Position numbers and translations under genes: made by a program
The notes under the pieces: generated by a model
Database searches by the model: none
The model's input: only the letters and a program-made list of their open reading frames with translations
What the model was told of the DNA's origin: nothing
Assembly (NCBI GenBank): GCA_905207625.1
Contig: CAJLLT010000017.1
Span: 1-43,009 of the forward strand
Reading direction: 5' to 3'
Length of the DNA stretch: 43,009 nucleotides
From: an uncultured Eubacteriales bacterium
GTDB taxonomy: Bacteria; Bacillota; Clostridia; Oscillospirales; UBA644
Part shown: positions 1 through 6,983 of the stretch, piece after piece
Position numbering within the stretch: position 1 is the first letter of the stretch
Layout of the letters: every line of letters begins with the position of its first letter

Positions 1-15
1 GGTTAACCTTTATTT

Positions 16-44
16 AACCACGCGACTATCGCGTGGTTTTCGTT
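16..44 (+). terminator. Intrinsic terminator of an upstream plus-strand gene outside the window
   Basis: A perfect 10-bp stem (16-25 with 29-38) closes a 3-nt loop and runs into a short T tract (37-40). The plus-strand gene it would end lies before the window start, so this is a convergent gene boundary with the minus-strand operon. Confidence 0.6.
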
Positions 45-50
45 ATACAA

Positions 51-81
51 TAAAAACACCCCCGGGGAAAAACCCTGAGGG
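51..81 (-). terminator. Intrinsic terminator of the fumarate reductase operon
   Basis: Read on the minus strand, 73-81 pairs with 59-67 (9 bp with one mismatch) around a 5-nt T loop, followed by TGTTTTTATT. It lies about 70 bp past the stop codon of the last operon gene, the transporter. Confidence 0.75.
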
Positions 82-152
82 ATGCTTTTCTTTTACAGTG
101 CCGTTCCGGATTGAAACGGCAGGTTTGCAGATTAATGTATTCGGTATCCGGA

Positions 153-1418
153 TCAGAATATTACCAGCAGAAACTGGGAAACCAAAACCACCGCAAGAAG
201 CGCGATAGGATAGGTTGCGGCATAGGCGGAAGCAACCTCATCCGTTCCGGCAACATTTATAAGAGTACCGAGAGCGGGAGTAGAGGTCATACCGCCGGTG
301 ATGGAACCGAGGTTGTTGAGAAGGCTGAGTTTGAGAACGTATTTTGCAAAGAAATAGCCCACGATCATGGGAACAATAGTCATCGCCACACCGTACAGGA
401 AGTATACGGGCTTGAAATACTCGACAAACTTTGCACCTCCGGCAATACCCGCACCAATAAGAAACAGCATAAGTCCCAGCTCGCGGAATATTTCCATCAT
501 ACGCTTATCAGGAGTCACATTGACAGGTCCGAAGTGCGCAAAATGACCGAAGATGAGCGCGGTTATAAGAGTTCCGCCGGTAGTCGTCAGAGAGAAGGTC
601 GTACCGGAAAGTCCCTGTGAAGACAGAGGTATCTTTATGGATCCCACAAGAACACCTACAACAACCGCAAGTGCGAATGCGGCAAGCCCCAGGGAATCAA
701 TTGAAAAGAGTTTTCCCTTGTACTCTTTTCTTGAACCCGTATCAACAGCAGAGATCTTTGCCCTCTCCGCAGCCATATCCGCCTTTGCGAATTTGGGGAC
801 CAGCTGTACAAACAGCACGACGCCCACGACACCGAACAGATATGCTATACCGTGGCCGACAGTTACGGCAGCCTCATAGGTTGCGGAAACATCGGGAGTA
901 GCGGCATATATGTTTTCTACGGTTGCCTTTGCGGCAGAGAATCCGGGTGTAGAGGTAAGTGCGCCGGAAAGTATGCCGTCAAGCATGGCAACAAACGCCT
1001 TGGGATCGGACTCGCCTCCCCTGCCGATATAGTAGCAGGCAACGCAGGTAAGACCGCCGGAAAGAATGATTATTATGCCGAGAAGAATATAGGACTTGAA
1101 ATTCTTTTTCAGATTCTTGAAGAAATTCGGTCCGGCAATGAAGCCCACTGCCGTAACAAAGAAAATAAGTCCGATATTCTCGATTATTTTCAGAGCCTGG
1201 CTGCTGTAACCCGTACCGGCAACGGTAAGGGTATCGGAGAGCGGCTGGGAAAACAGGGCACCGAAGAGAAGAGCCACGATAAAGACGCCTGCCGTACCGA
1301 GGTTCACACCTTTAATGGTTATACGCCCGAGTAGATAGCCCAAAGCGGCGATTATAAATACGGAGAGCATCAGAAACGCAACACCATTTACGGAGACTAC
1401 TCCGTTGAATATACTCAT
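153..1418 (-). CDS. AspT/YidE-type membrane transporter (putative dicarboxylate/amino-acid exchanger)
   Basis: 421 residues, almost entirely hydrophobic, with about ten predicted membrane helices in two homologous halves (about 1-200 and 240-421). This matches the duplicated Asp-Al exchanger/YidE permease fold. Each half has a glycine-rich membrane segment (GVNLGTAGVFIVALLFG near residues 37-53; GGTLITALIFGHFAHFGP in the second half). Residues about 205-240 form a short charged cytoplasmic linker. AspT and YidE proteins of about 560 residues carry two RCK/TrkA-C domains there, and this protein has none. It is the last gene of the mdh-fumC-hdr-flx-frd operon, starting 19 bp after frdA behind GAGGT. 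From that context I infer import of aspartate, malate or fumarate, or export of succinate, perhaps as an antiport. The family call is solid; the substrate is inference. Confidence 0.8.
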   Translation of the reverse strand: MSIFNGVVSVNGVAFLMLSVFIIAALGYLLGRITIKGVNLGTAGVFIVALLFGALFSQPLSDTLTVAGTGYSSQALKIIENIGLIFFVTAVGFIAGPNFFKNLKKNFKSYILLGIIIILSGGLTCVACYYIGRGGESDPKAFVAMLDGILSGALTSTPGFSAAKATVENIYAATPDVSATYEAAVTVGHGIAYLFGVVGVVLFVQLVPKFAKADMAAERAKISAVDTGSRKEYKGKLFSIDSLGLAAFALAVVVGVLVGSIKIPLSSQGLSGTTFSLTTTGGTLITALIFGHFAHFGPVNVTPDKRMMEIFRELGLMLFLIGAGIAGGAKFVEYFKPVYFLYGVAMTIVPMIVGYFFAKYVLKLSLLNNLGSITGGMTSTPALGTLINVAGTDEVASAYAATYPIALLAVVLVSQFLLVIF

Positions 1419-1437
1419 TTCAGTTTACCTCGAATAA

Positions 1438-3033
1438 TTATTTACGTCTGTAATCGGGCAGGAGTTTGGGAGAAACCTCATCGGTATTTATCCCCGCAGC
1501 CTCACGTTCCGCATTGAACGCGTCAAGATGTTTCAGAGTAAGCTGTCCGACCTTTACATCCTTGCTTCTTGCGGCTGCGTTTTTGCCGGCACTGCGTCCG
1601 AAAACGATAATGTCAAGCAAAGAGTTGCCCATAAGTCTGTTTCTTCCGTGGATTCCGCCTACGGCCTCGCCGGCAACGTAAAGATTGGGGACATTGGTGG
1701 TCATACCGTCAACGGTAATGTCAAGTCCGCCGTTCTGATAGTGCAGCGTGGGATAGACAAGAATAGGCTCACGGCGGATATCTATGCCGTACTGGCCGAA
1801 CATACGCATCATGGCGGGGATTCTCTTTTCGATCGTGCCCTCGCCGCCCAGGATCTCGATCATAGGTGTGTCAAGCCATACAGCTTTACCCTCACCGGTC
1901 TCAACACCGTTGTTACGGTCAGAGCATTCTCTTATGATACTCGCGGCGGAAACGTCACGGGTTTCCAGGGGATGCATGAAGACCTCACCCTTTGCGTTTA
2001 CGAGTTTCGCGCCGAGGCTGCGTACCTTTTCCGTTACAAGAGCGCCGAATATCTGCTGAGGATAAGCGGCTCCGGTGGGATGATACTGGAGTGTATCCGC
2101 GTAAAGAAGTTTTGCGCCCACACGGTAACCCAGGACCAGACCATCGGCTGTCGCGCCGTAATGGTTGGAGGTGGGGAAGCCCTGATAGTGCATTCTGCCT
2201 GCGCCGCCGGTGGCGATAATAACGGTCTTTGCCCTGGCAACAAGCAGTTCGCCGGTTTCCATGTTCATGAGAACGGCTCCGGCAGCGCTGCCGTTGCTGT
2301 CAAGGATAAGTTCCACCGCGGAAGTAAAGTCAACCACAGGTATACCGCGGTTAAGGACCTCGTCACGGAGAGTTCTCATTATCTCCGCTCCGGAATAGTC
2401 CTTTGCGGCATGCATACGTTTACGGGAGGTTCCGCCGCCGTGGGTGGTTATCATTGTTCCGTCGGGCGCTTTATCAAATTCAACACCGAGGTTGTTGAGC
2501 CACTGAATAGCTTCGGGGGCATCACATACAAGCTTGGAAAGAAGTTCTCTTTTTGCGGCAAAGTGACCGCCGCCGAAGGCGTCCAGAAAATGGATTGCGG
2601 GAGAATCGTTGGGCTTGTCGGCAGCCTGTATGCCGCCTTCAGCCATCATGGTATTCGCATCACCGATACGGAGCTTGGTTACTATCATGACGTTTGCTCC
2701 GGCCTCATTGGCTTCAATAGCCGCAGAAGAGCCGGCACCGCCGCCGCCGATGACCAGGACATCCACATCATAATCGGGATCGGAAAGATCCACGTCCGAG
2801 GGTTTTATACGGGGATTTGCCTGAAGCATGGCTGCGAGTTCGTGGGGTACGCTTTCTCCCTTGTTGGGTCCGACGGTAAGGGCGGTAAACTCGCTCTTTT
2901 TATAGTCGGGGTGATATGTACGGAGAAGTTCATCCTTCTGCTGAGCCGTCATACGGGCAGGCTCGAACGCCACATTCTTCGCCCTTGCCGCTTCCACGGC
3001 TTTCAGGGATTCGTTGATACTGTTCGGATACAT
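1438..3033 (-). CDS. frdA: Soluble fumarate reductase flavoprotein subunit (TfrA/FrdA-like)
   Basis: 531 residues. An N-terminal extension of about 85 residues precedes a Rossmann FAD site, GGGGAG (96-101). Then come MAEGGIQAA, the capping domain, LQYHPTGA, TEKVRSLGA, LETRD, HYQNGG and HGRNRLMGNSLLDIIVFGR. These carry the substrate-binding His/Arg set of the fumarate reductase/succinate dehydrogenase flavoproteins. The histidine that binds FAD covalently in membrane FrdA/SdhA (SHTVAAEGG) is Asn127 here, so FAD should be non-covalent, as in soluble TfrA and NadB. The C-terminus is short compared with about 600-residue FrdA. It follows frdB by 12 bp with a strong AAGGAGG site. No frdC or frdD anchor is nearby. 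Fumarate reduction is favoured over succinate oxidation because mdh and fumC share the operon. Confidence 0.9.
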   Translation of the reverse strand: MYPNSINESLKAVEAARAKNVAFEPARMTAQQKDELLRTYHPDYKKSEFTALTVGPNKGESVPHELAAMLQANPRIKPSDVDLSDPDYDVDVLVIGGGGAGSSAAIEANEAGANVMIVTKLRIGDANTMMAEGGIQAADKPNDSPAIHFLDAFGGGHFAAKRELLSKLVCDAPEAIQWLNNLGVEFDKAPDGTMITTHGGGTSRKRMHAAKDYSGAEIMRTLRDEVLNRGIPVVDFTSAVELILDSNGSAAGAVLMNMETGELLVARAKTVIIATGGAGRMHYQGFPTSNHYGATADGLVLGYRVGAKLLYADTLQYHPTGAAYPQQIFGALVTEKVRSLGAKLVNAKGEVFMHPLETRDVSAASIIRECSDRNNGVETGEGKAVWLDTPMIEILGGEGTIEKRIPAMMRMFGQYGIDIRREPILVYPTLHYQNGGLDITVDGMTTNVPNLYVAGEAVGGIHGRNRLMGNSLLDIIVFGRSAGKNAAARSKDVKVGQLTLKHLDAFNAEREAAGINTDEVSPKLLPDYRRK

Positions 3034-3045
3034 GTTCGTGCCTCC

Positions 3046-3720
3046 TTATTTCTCGATATCTCGGTTGTTGTAAAGCTCCTGCAGTTCCTGCACGGGCTTA
3101 TCCATCAGAGCCTCGATAAGGTCGGTGAACGTACCGTCGTTTATCTCTTTGACCCTGTTTTCCAGATGCTCTGATCTGGGAGCCAGATATTTGCCGTTTA
3201 TACGCCTTGCAAGCATCGCGACCTGGGGGTGAGAAATGCCGGCGGGACAGCGTGAGGAACAGACTCCGCACATGACGCAGTCGAAGGACTCCTCGGCGCA
3301 TCTTTTAAAGTCTCCACGCTGAGCGTAGGCAATATACTGCATTACATTCAGCCCCTGGGTGCAGCTCTTTGTACATGCGTTACAACCGATGCAGGCATAT
3401 ATCTCGGGATAAAGCTGCATCATGACCTGCTCGGTTACGGGTATCTTCTCCACATCGTAAACCTGTTTGACCAGCGGGAAGAAAGGCAGGGTCGCAATAT
3501 ACATTCCCTCTTCAACCTTGGTCTGGCAGGCAAGGCAGGTCTTGAGTTCCTTCTGTCCCTTGATTCTGTAGATCGTGGCACAGGCACCGCAGAAACCGTT
3601 GCGGCATCCGCATCCGCGGACAAGCTGATACCCCGCATATTCCATGGCACGCATTATGGTCAGGTCGGCGGGAACGGTATACTTTTTACCGAAAAGGTAG
3701 ATATTAACCATATCTTGCAT
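3046..3720 (-). CDS. frdB: Fumarate reductase iron-sulfur subunit (FrdB/TfrB N-terminal type)
   Basis: 224 residues from the ATG at 3720, chosen because GGGAGAGAG lies just upstream; the longer frame up to 3804 would overlap flxA. A ferredoxin-like [2Fe-2S] domain has C39-x4-C44-x2-C47 and C62/C65. An alpha-helical ferredoxin domain has two full CxxCxxCxxxC motifs (C110-C120 and C148-C158), so two [4Fe-4S] clusters are expected rather than the 4Fe plus 3Fe set of classical SdhB/FrdB. Methanogen TfrB has a comparable N-terminal part fused to an HdrB-like CCG domain. Here the CCG part is the separate hdrB in the same operon. It would carry electrons from the Hdr module to the FrdA flavin. Confidence 0.88.
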   Translation of the reverse strand: MQDMVNIYLFGKKYTVPADLTIMRAMEYAGYQLVRGCGCRNGFCGACATIYRIKGQKELKTCLACQTKVEEGMYIATLPFFPLVKQVYDVEKIPVTEQVMMQLYPEIYACIGCNACTKSCTQGLNVMQYIAYAQRGDFKRCAEESFDCVMCGVCSSRCPAGISHPQVAMLARRINGKYLAPRSEHLENRVKEINDGTFTDLIEALMDKPVQELQELYNNRDIEK

Positions 3721-3739
3721 ATTCTCTCTCCCTGTTAAA

Positions 3740-4564
3740 TCAATACTCGTTGGGCAGTTCGTCAAGCTCGTCACAGCGGAAGACGGGACCGTCCTTGCAG
3801 ACATACTTTGAACCGATATTGCAGCGGCCGCATTTGCCGATACCGCACTTCATTCTCAGCTCCATTGTGGTGTAGACCTGGGTCTTGTCAAAACCGAGTT
3901 CCTGAAGTCCCTGAAGGGTGAACTTTATCATTATCGGAGGACCGCAGAGAACGGCGGTTTTGTCGGTACTGAAGCCCAGTTCCTTGACATAGTTGGGAAC
4001 GAAGCCGACATGGCCGTCCCAGCCTTCCTGCTCCCGGTCTATGGTCAGGTGTACGGTAACACCGGCATCGTTCTGCCATTCGTTGATTATTTCGTTATAA
4101 TCCACCAGGTCATTCATGCTTCTTGAACCGTAGACAATATCTATCTTGCCGTATCTGTCACGGTAGTGACGGCAGTAGTTTATAACGGAGCGGAGAGGTG
4201 CGAGTCCGATACCGCCCGCAATAAACAGCAGATCTTTGCCCGCAAACGCAGTGTCAACGGGAAATCCGTTACCGTAGGGTCCCCGGATGGTTATCTGCTG
4301 ACCTACCTCCATAGAGTGCAGCCATTGGGTCACACATCCGCATTTTTTGATGGAAAACTCCATGAATTCGGTATTTGTGGGAGAAGAAGTGATACTGAAC
4401 ATCGCTTCGCCCACGCCGGGGATTGAAAGCATCGCGCACTGACCGGGCATATGCTCGAACGCCTTTTTACCGTCGGGAGTCACGACCCGGAAGGTCTTGA
4501 CATCGGGGGTGTCGATACGGATATCCGTGACAACACCTATCTTCGGGATAAGAGGTTCATTCAT
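3740..4564 (-). CDS. flxA: FlxA-like FAD/NAD(P)-binding subunit
   Basis: 274 residues of the ferredoxin-NADP reductase/sulfhydrogenase-gamma family. A FAD-binding barrel (about 1-100, with the GPYGNGFP loop) is followed by an NAD(P)-binding domain opening with LLFIAGGIGLAPLRS and ending with CGPPIMI. A C-terminal [2Fe-2S] segment has CGIGKCGRC plus a fourth Cys eight residues on. This is the subunit expected to take a hydride from NADH and pass electrons to FlxB/FlxC. It overlaps flxB by 8 bp and has GGAGG upstream. The order flxD-flxC-flxB-flxA next to hdrABC matches the FlxABCD-HdrABC NADH dehydrogenase modules known from anaerobes such as Desulfovibrio vulgaris. NADH rather than NADPH is inferred from that family. 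Confidence 0.88.
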   Translation of the reverse strand: MNEPLIPKIGVVTDIRIDTPDVKTFRVVTPDGKKAFEHMPGQCAMLSIPGVGEAMFSITSSPTNTEFMEFSIKKCGCVTQWLHSMEVGQQITIRGPYGNGFPVDTAFAGKDLLFIAGGIGLAPLRSVINYCRHYRDRYGKIDIVYGSRSMNDLVDYNEIINEWQNDAGVTVHLTIDREQEGWDGHVGFVPNYVKELGFSTDKTAVLCGPPIMIKFTLQGLQELGFDKTQVYTTMELRMKCGIGKCGRCNIGSKYVCKDGPVFRCDELDELPNEY

Positions 4565-5582
4565 GGCTCTTTCCTCCTAACTTTTTCATTACCTTGACTA
4601 TGTTGGTATGGATCGGGCAGGCTCCTATGCATCTGCCGCAACCCACGCAGGAAAAGAGTCCGTCGTTATTTGTGGGATAATAGACAAGCTTATGCATGAA
4701 ACGCTGACGGAACCGCTCCATCTGAGTCAGCCGGGGCTGTCCGGCAGACATCTTGGTAAAATCGGAATACATGCAGCTGTCCCAGCAACGGAAACGGACA
4801 ACACCGTGCCCGGTATCAAAATCCTTTATGTCATAGCACTGACAGGTGGGGCAGTGGAACGTACAGCTTCCGCAACCCAGGCAGGATTCGGAAAGCTCTT
4901 TCCATTCGGGGGCGGAGAAGAATTCCTCCGTTTTTCCCGCACCGAAAGCATCGGCAGAAAGGGATGCCAGGGGCAGCTTTTTCAGCTTATTTTCAATCTC
5001 CGCCTGCTCTTTTTCCGCCTCGGCACCGTCACTCTCCTCCGTCACGGAAGAAATGAGAGCCATGGCGGCACTTCCCTTCTCCGTCAGGGAGTCGAAATAC
5101 ATATATCCGTCGGTTTTAACACAGCGCACGTCACCTTCGGGACGGGCGGCAGATATTGAAAACGTACCGCAGAAACAGGTCTCGGAGGGTCTGGCGCAGG
5201 CAAGGGAAAACACTGTACAGTGTTCTCTTCTGTTCTTGTAATAGGTATCCACAGGCTCAGCAAGGAACACCCGGTCGAGAATGTCGAAACTGCGGACATC
5301 GCAGGCACGCACTCCGAACAGGAAGAAGTCTTCATCCTCCTTACGGATATCCACTATTTCGATATTTTTGCCCTGAAGCCTGAACTTCATCAGGTCTTCG
5401 GTCTGGGGGAAGAAAAAGTCCTTCGGACCGCGGAGAGTATTCAGAGCGTTGGAAAGGGTCTTGCCTTCACTCCACTTTTCGTATTCCGCACCGTCCTTCT
5501 TGTCCACGGGCATATACAGGGAGCCTTTTGAGGACAGGGCTGCAAAAACTTCGGACAGTTTTTCAAGCTTTATTCTACGCAT
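4557..5582 (-). CDS. flxB: FlxB-like 4Fe-4S subunit (sulfhydrogenase beta-type)
   Basis: 341 residues. The N-terminal two thirds match the sulfhydrogenase/anaerobic sulfite reductase A-type domain (FGVRACDVRSFDILD near 85-105). The C-terminal third has two 4Fe-4S motifs, CLGCGSCTFHCPTC and CVGCGRCIGACP. It would wire electrons between the FlxA flavin and FlxD/HdrA. A charged segment rich in Glu/Ala (about 185-215) before the ferredoxin domain looks like a flexible linker. It overlaps both neighbours by 8 bp (flxC end, flxA start), indicating translational coupling. Confidence 0.85.
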   Translation of the reverse strand: MRRIKLEKLSEVFAALSSKGSLYMPVDKKDGAEYEKWSEGKTLSNALNTLRGPKDFFFPQTEDLMKFRLQGKNIEIVDIRKEDEDFFLFGVRACDVRSFDILDRVFLAEPVDTYYKNRREHCTVFSLACARPSETCFCGTFSISAARPEGDVRCVKTDGYMYFDSLTEKGSAAMALISSVTEESDGAEAEKEQAEIENKLKKLPLASLSADAFGAGKTEEFFSAPEWKELSESCLGCGSCTFHCPTCQCYDIKDFDTGHGVVRFRCWDSCMYSDFTKMSAGQPRLTQMERFRQRFMHKLVYYPTNNDGLFSCVGCGRCIGACPIHTNIVKVMKKLGGKSHE

Positions 5583-6558
5583 CTCTACCGCCCCTTTCTA
5601 CAGCCTCGGAGGGCTCACAGTCATCGGTGGAATAGTTTATCACGGGTGCACGGCTGCCGACCTCGGCACCTGCCTGATACTCTCCGTAGAGAGAATCTAT
5701 ATCCTTGATGAACTTTCTGTTCAGCAGATGCAGCGGGATATGCTGGGGACATACGCGGGAGCACTCTCCGCAGTCGGTGCAACGTCCGGCAACATGGAAG
5801 GCCCTGATTATATGGAACATACTCTCTTCAAAGGAATTTGCCGCAACCTTATTCTCCACACCGGATTCAGGGTTGTCAAAAACGCACTTTTCACAGGTGC
5901 AGGCGGGACATACGTTGCGGCAGGCGTTGCAGCGGATACAGCGGGAAAGCTCATTCTGCCAGAACGCGAATCTTTCATCCGGAGTCATACGCTCCAGTTT
6001 CTCTACTTCATCAAAACGGTGGCTGTCAGTAACCTCACCCTGCTGACCGATAAGCTCGTCATAAGCAACGACTTTCCTGCTCTTGCAGTTGATACACCGT
6101 TCGTCCAGGCAGTCCCGGCGGTCGAGAACAACGTCTCCGTCATACAGGGTATGAACGATCACTTTATCTCCGTCACGGTCAAGGGAGGTTATCCCGTGAA
6201 CTTTTTCCTTGATCCGCTCCACATCGCTCTTCCCGTCGCACTCGACACCTATAACATAAACCTTTTCACGGTCGAAGCGATGTTCGGTGAGAAGCTGATT
6301 GAAGCTGTAGCTGTCGCAGGGCTTGAGGAACACCAGTACTTTTGAAGCGGTACGGCGGGTCTGTTCTATCAGATATTTGGAGAAGTTGGAGGCACAGAAG
6401 TCCGTCCATATCATTTCCCTGCCAAGCTGCTCTGCATCGGTGAATACCGCAGGGGTGCAGTCATAGCCGAACTCTCCTCCGCGGAAACCGAGGACACGGT
6501 CAACGGTTCCGTCGGAAAGAAGCTCAGAGGCTCTCTTGATTATCATTTGTTGCTGCAT
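5575..6558 (-). CDS. flxC: FlxC-like 4Fe-4S dicluster subunit
   Basis: 327 residues from the ATG at 6558, selected because GGAGGATCTGAG precedes it; a longer frame to 6660 would run deep into flxD. The N-terminal domain has FLKPCDSYSFNQLL and a Cys pair (RRDCLDERCINCKSR), typical of the FrhB/formate dehydrogenase beta-like proteins found with Flx modules. The ferredoxin region has CIRCNACRNVCPACTCEKC and CTDCGECSRVCP. It is a paralogue-like partner of FlxB and probably extends the Fe-S wire. The start lies 16 bp inside the end of flxD. Exact electron order among FlxB, FlxC and FlxD cannot be read from sequence. Confidence 0.83.
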   Translation of the reverse strand: MQQQMIIKRASELLSDGTVDRVLGFRGGEFGYDCTPAVFTDAEQLGREMIWTDFCASNFSKYLIEQTRRTASKVLVFLKPCDSYSFNQLLTEHRFDREKVYVIGVECDGKSDVERIKEKVHGITSLDRDGDKVIVHTLYDGDVVLDRRDCLDERCINCKSRKVVAYDELIGQQGEVTDSHRFDEVEKLERMTPDERFAFWQNELSRCIRCNACRNVCPACTCEKCVFDNPESGVENKVAANSFEESMFHIIRAFHVAGRCTDCGECSRVCPQHIPLHLLNRKFIKDIDSLYGEYQAGAEVGSRAPVINYSTDDCEPSEAVERGGRDA

Positions 6559-6983
6559 CTCAGATCCTCCAATCTCTTGTTCTTGCCCAGAGCGGTGACC
6601 TTTGCCACGAAATCGTTCATGGTTGCGGCAAACTTTGCGCCCTCGGCGGCGGAAACCCACTCCACACGGGTACGTTCTCTTTCTATGCCCAGATAGTCAA
6701 GCATGGAGAAGAGCAGACTCATACGGCGTCGGGTATAGTAGTTACCGGAGGTGTAGTGGCAGTCACCGGGGTGACAGCCGCAGATGATGACTCCGTCGGC
6801 TCCTCTGCGGAAAGCACGGAGGATAAACATAGGATTTACCCGGCAGGAACAGGGTACCCGGATTATTTTTACATCGGCGGGATATGCCAGACGGTTATTT
6901 CCCGCAAGATCGGCACCCGCATAGGAGCACCAGTTGCAGCAGAACGCCACTATCATGGGCTTGAAATTCTCGTTTACCGACAT
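6543..6983 (-). CDS. flxD: MvhD/FlxD-like [2Fe-2S] adaptor subunit
   Basis: 146 residues matching the MvhD family: AFCCNWCSYAGAD at the N-terminus, PCSCRVNP, and GCHPGDCHY with the conserved Cys/His pattern for a [2Fe-2S] cluster. In methanogen Mvh-Hdr and in Flx-Hdr this small protein delivers electrons from the donor module to HdrA. The 10-bp overlap with hdrA and GGAGG eight bases ahead of the ATG fit co-translation. Its presence between hdrA and the flx genes is the main argument that Flx and Hdr form one complex here. Confidence 0.9.
   Translation of the reverse strand: MSVNENFKPMIVAFCCNWCSYAGADLAGNNRLAYPADVKIIRVPCSCRVNPMFILRAFRRGADGVIICGCHPGDCHYTSGNYYTRRRMSLLFSMLDYLGIERERTRVEWVSAAEGAKFAATMNDFVAKVTALGKNKRLEDLRCSNK

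Noticed and set aside
1528..3174. 548-codon plus-strand frame opposite frdA
   Set aside because: Antisense shadow of a strongly supported flavoprotein gene; no ribosome site, no family features, codon pattern follows the opposite strand.
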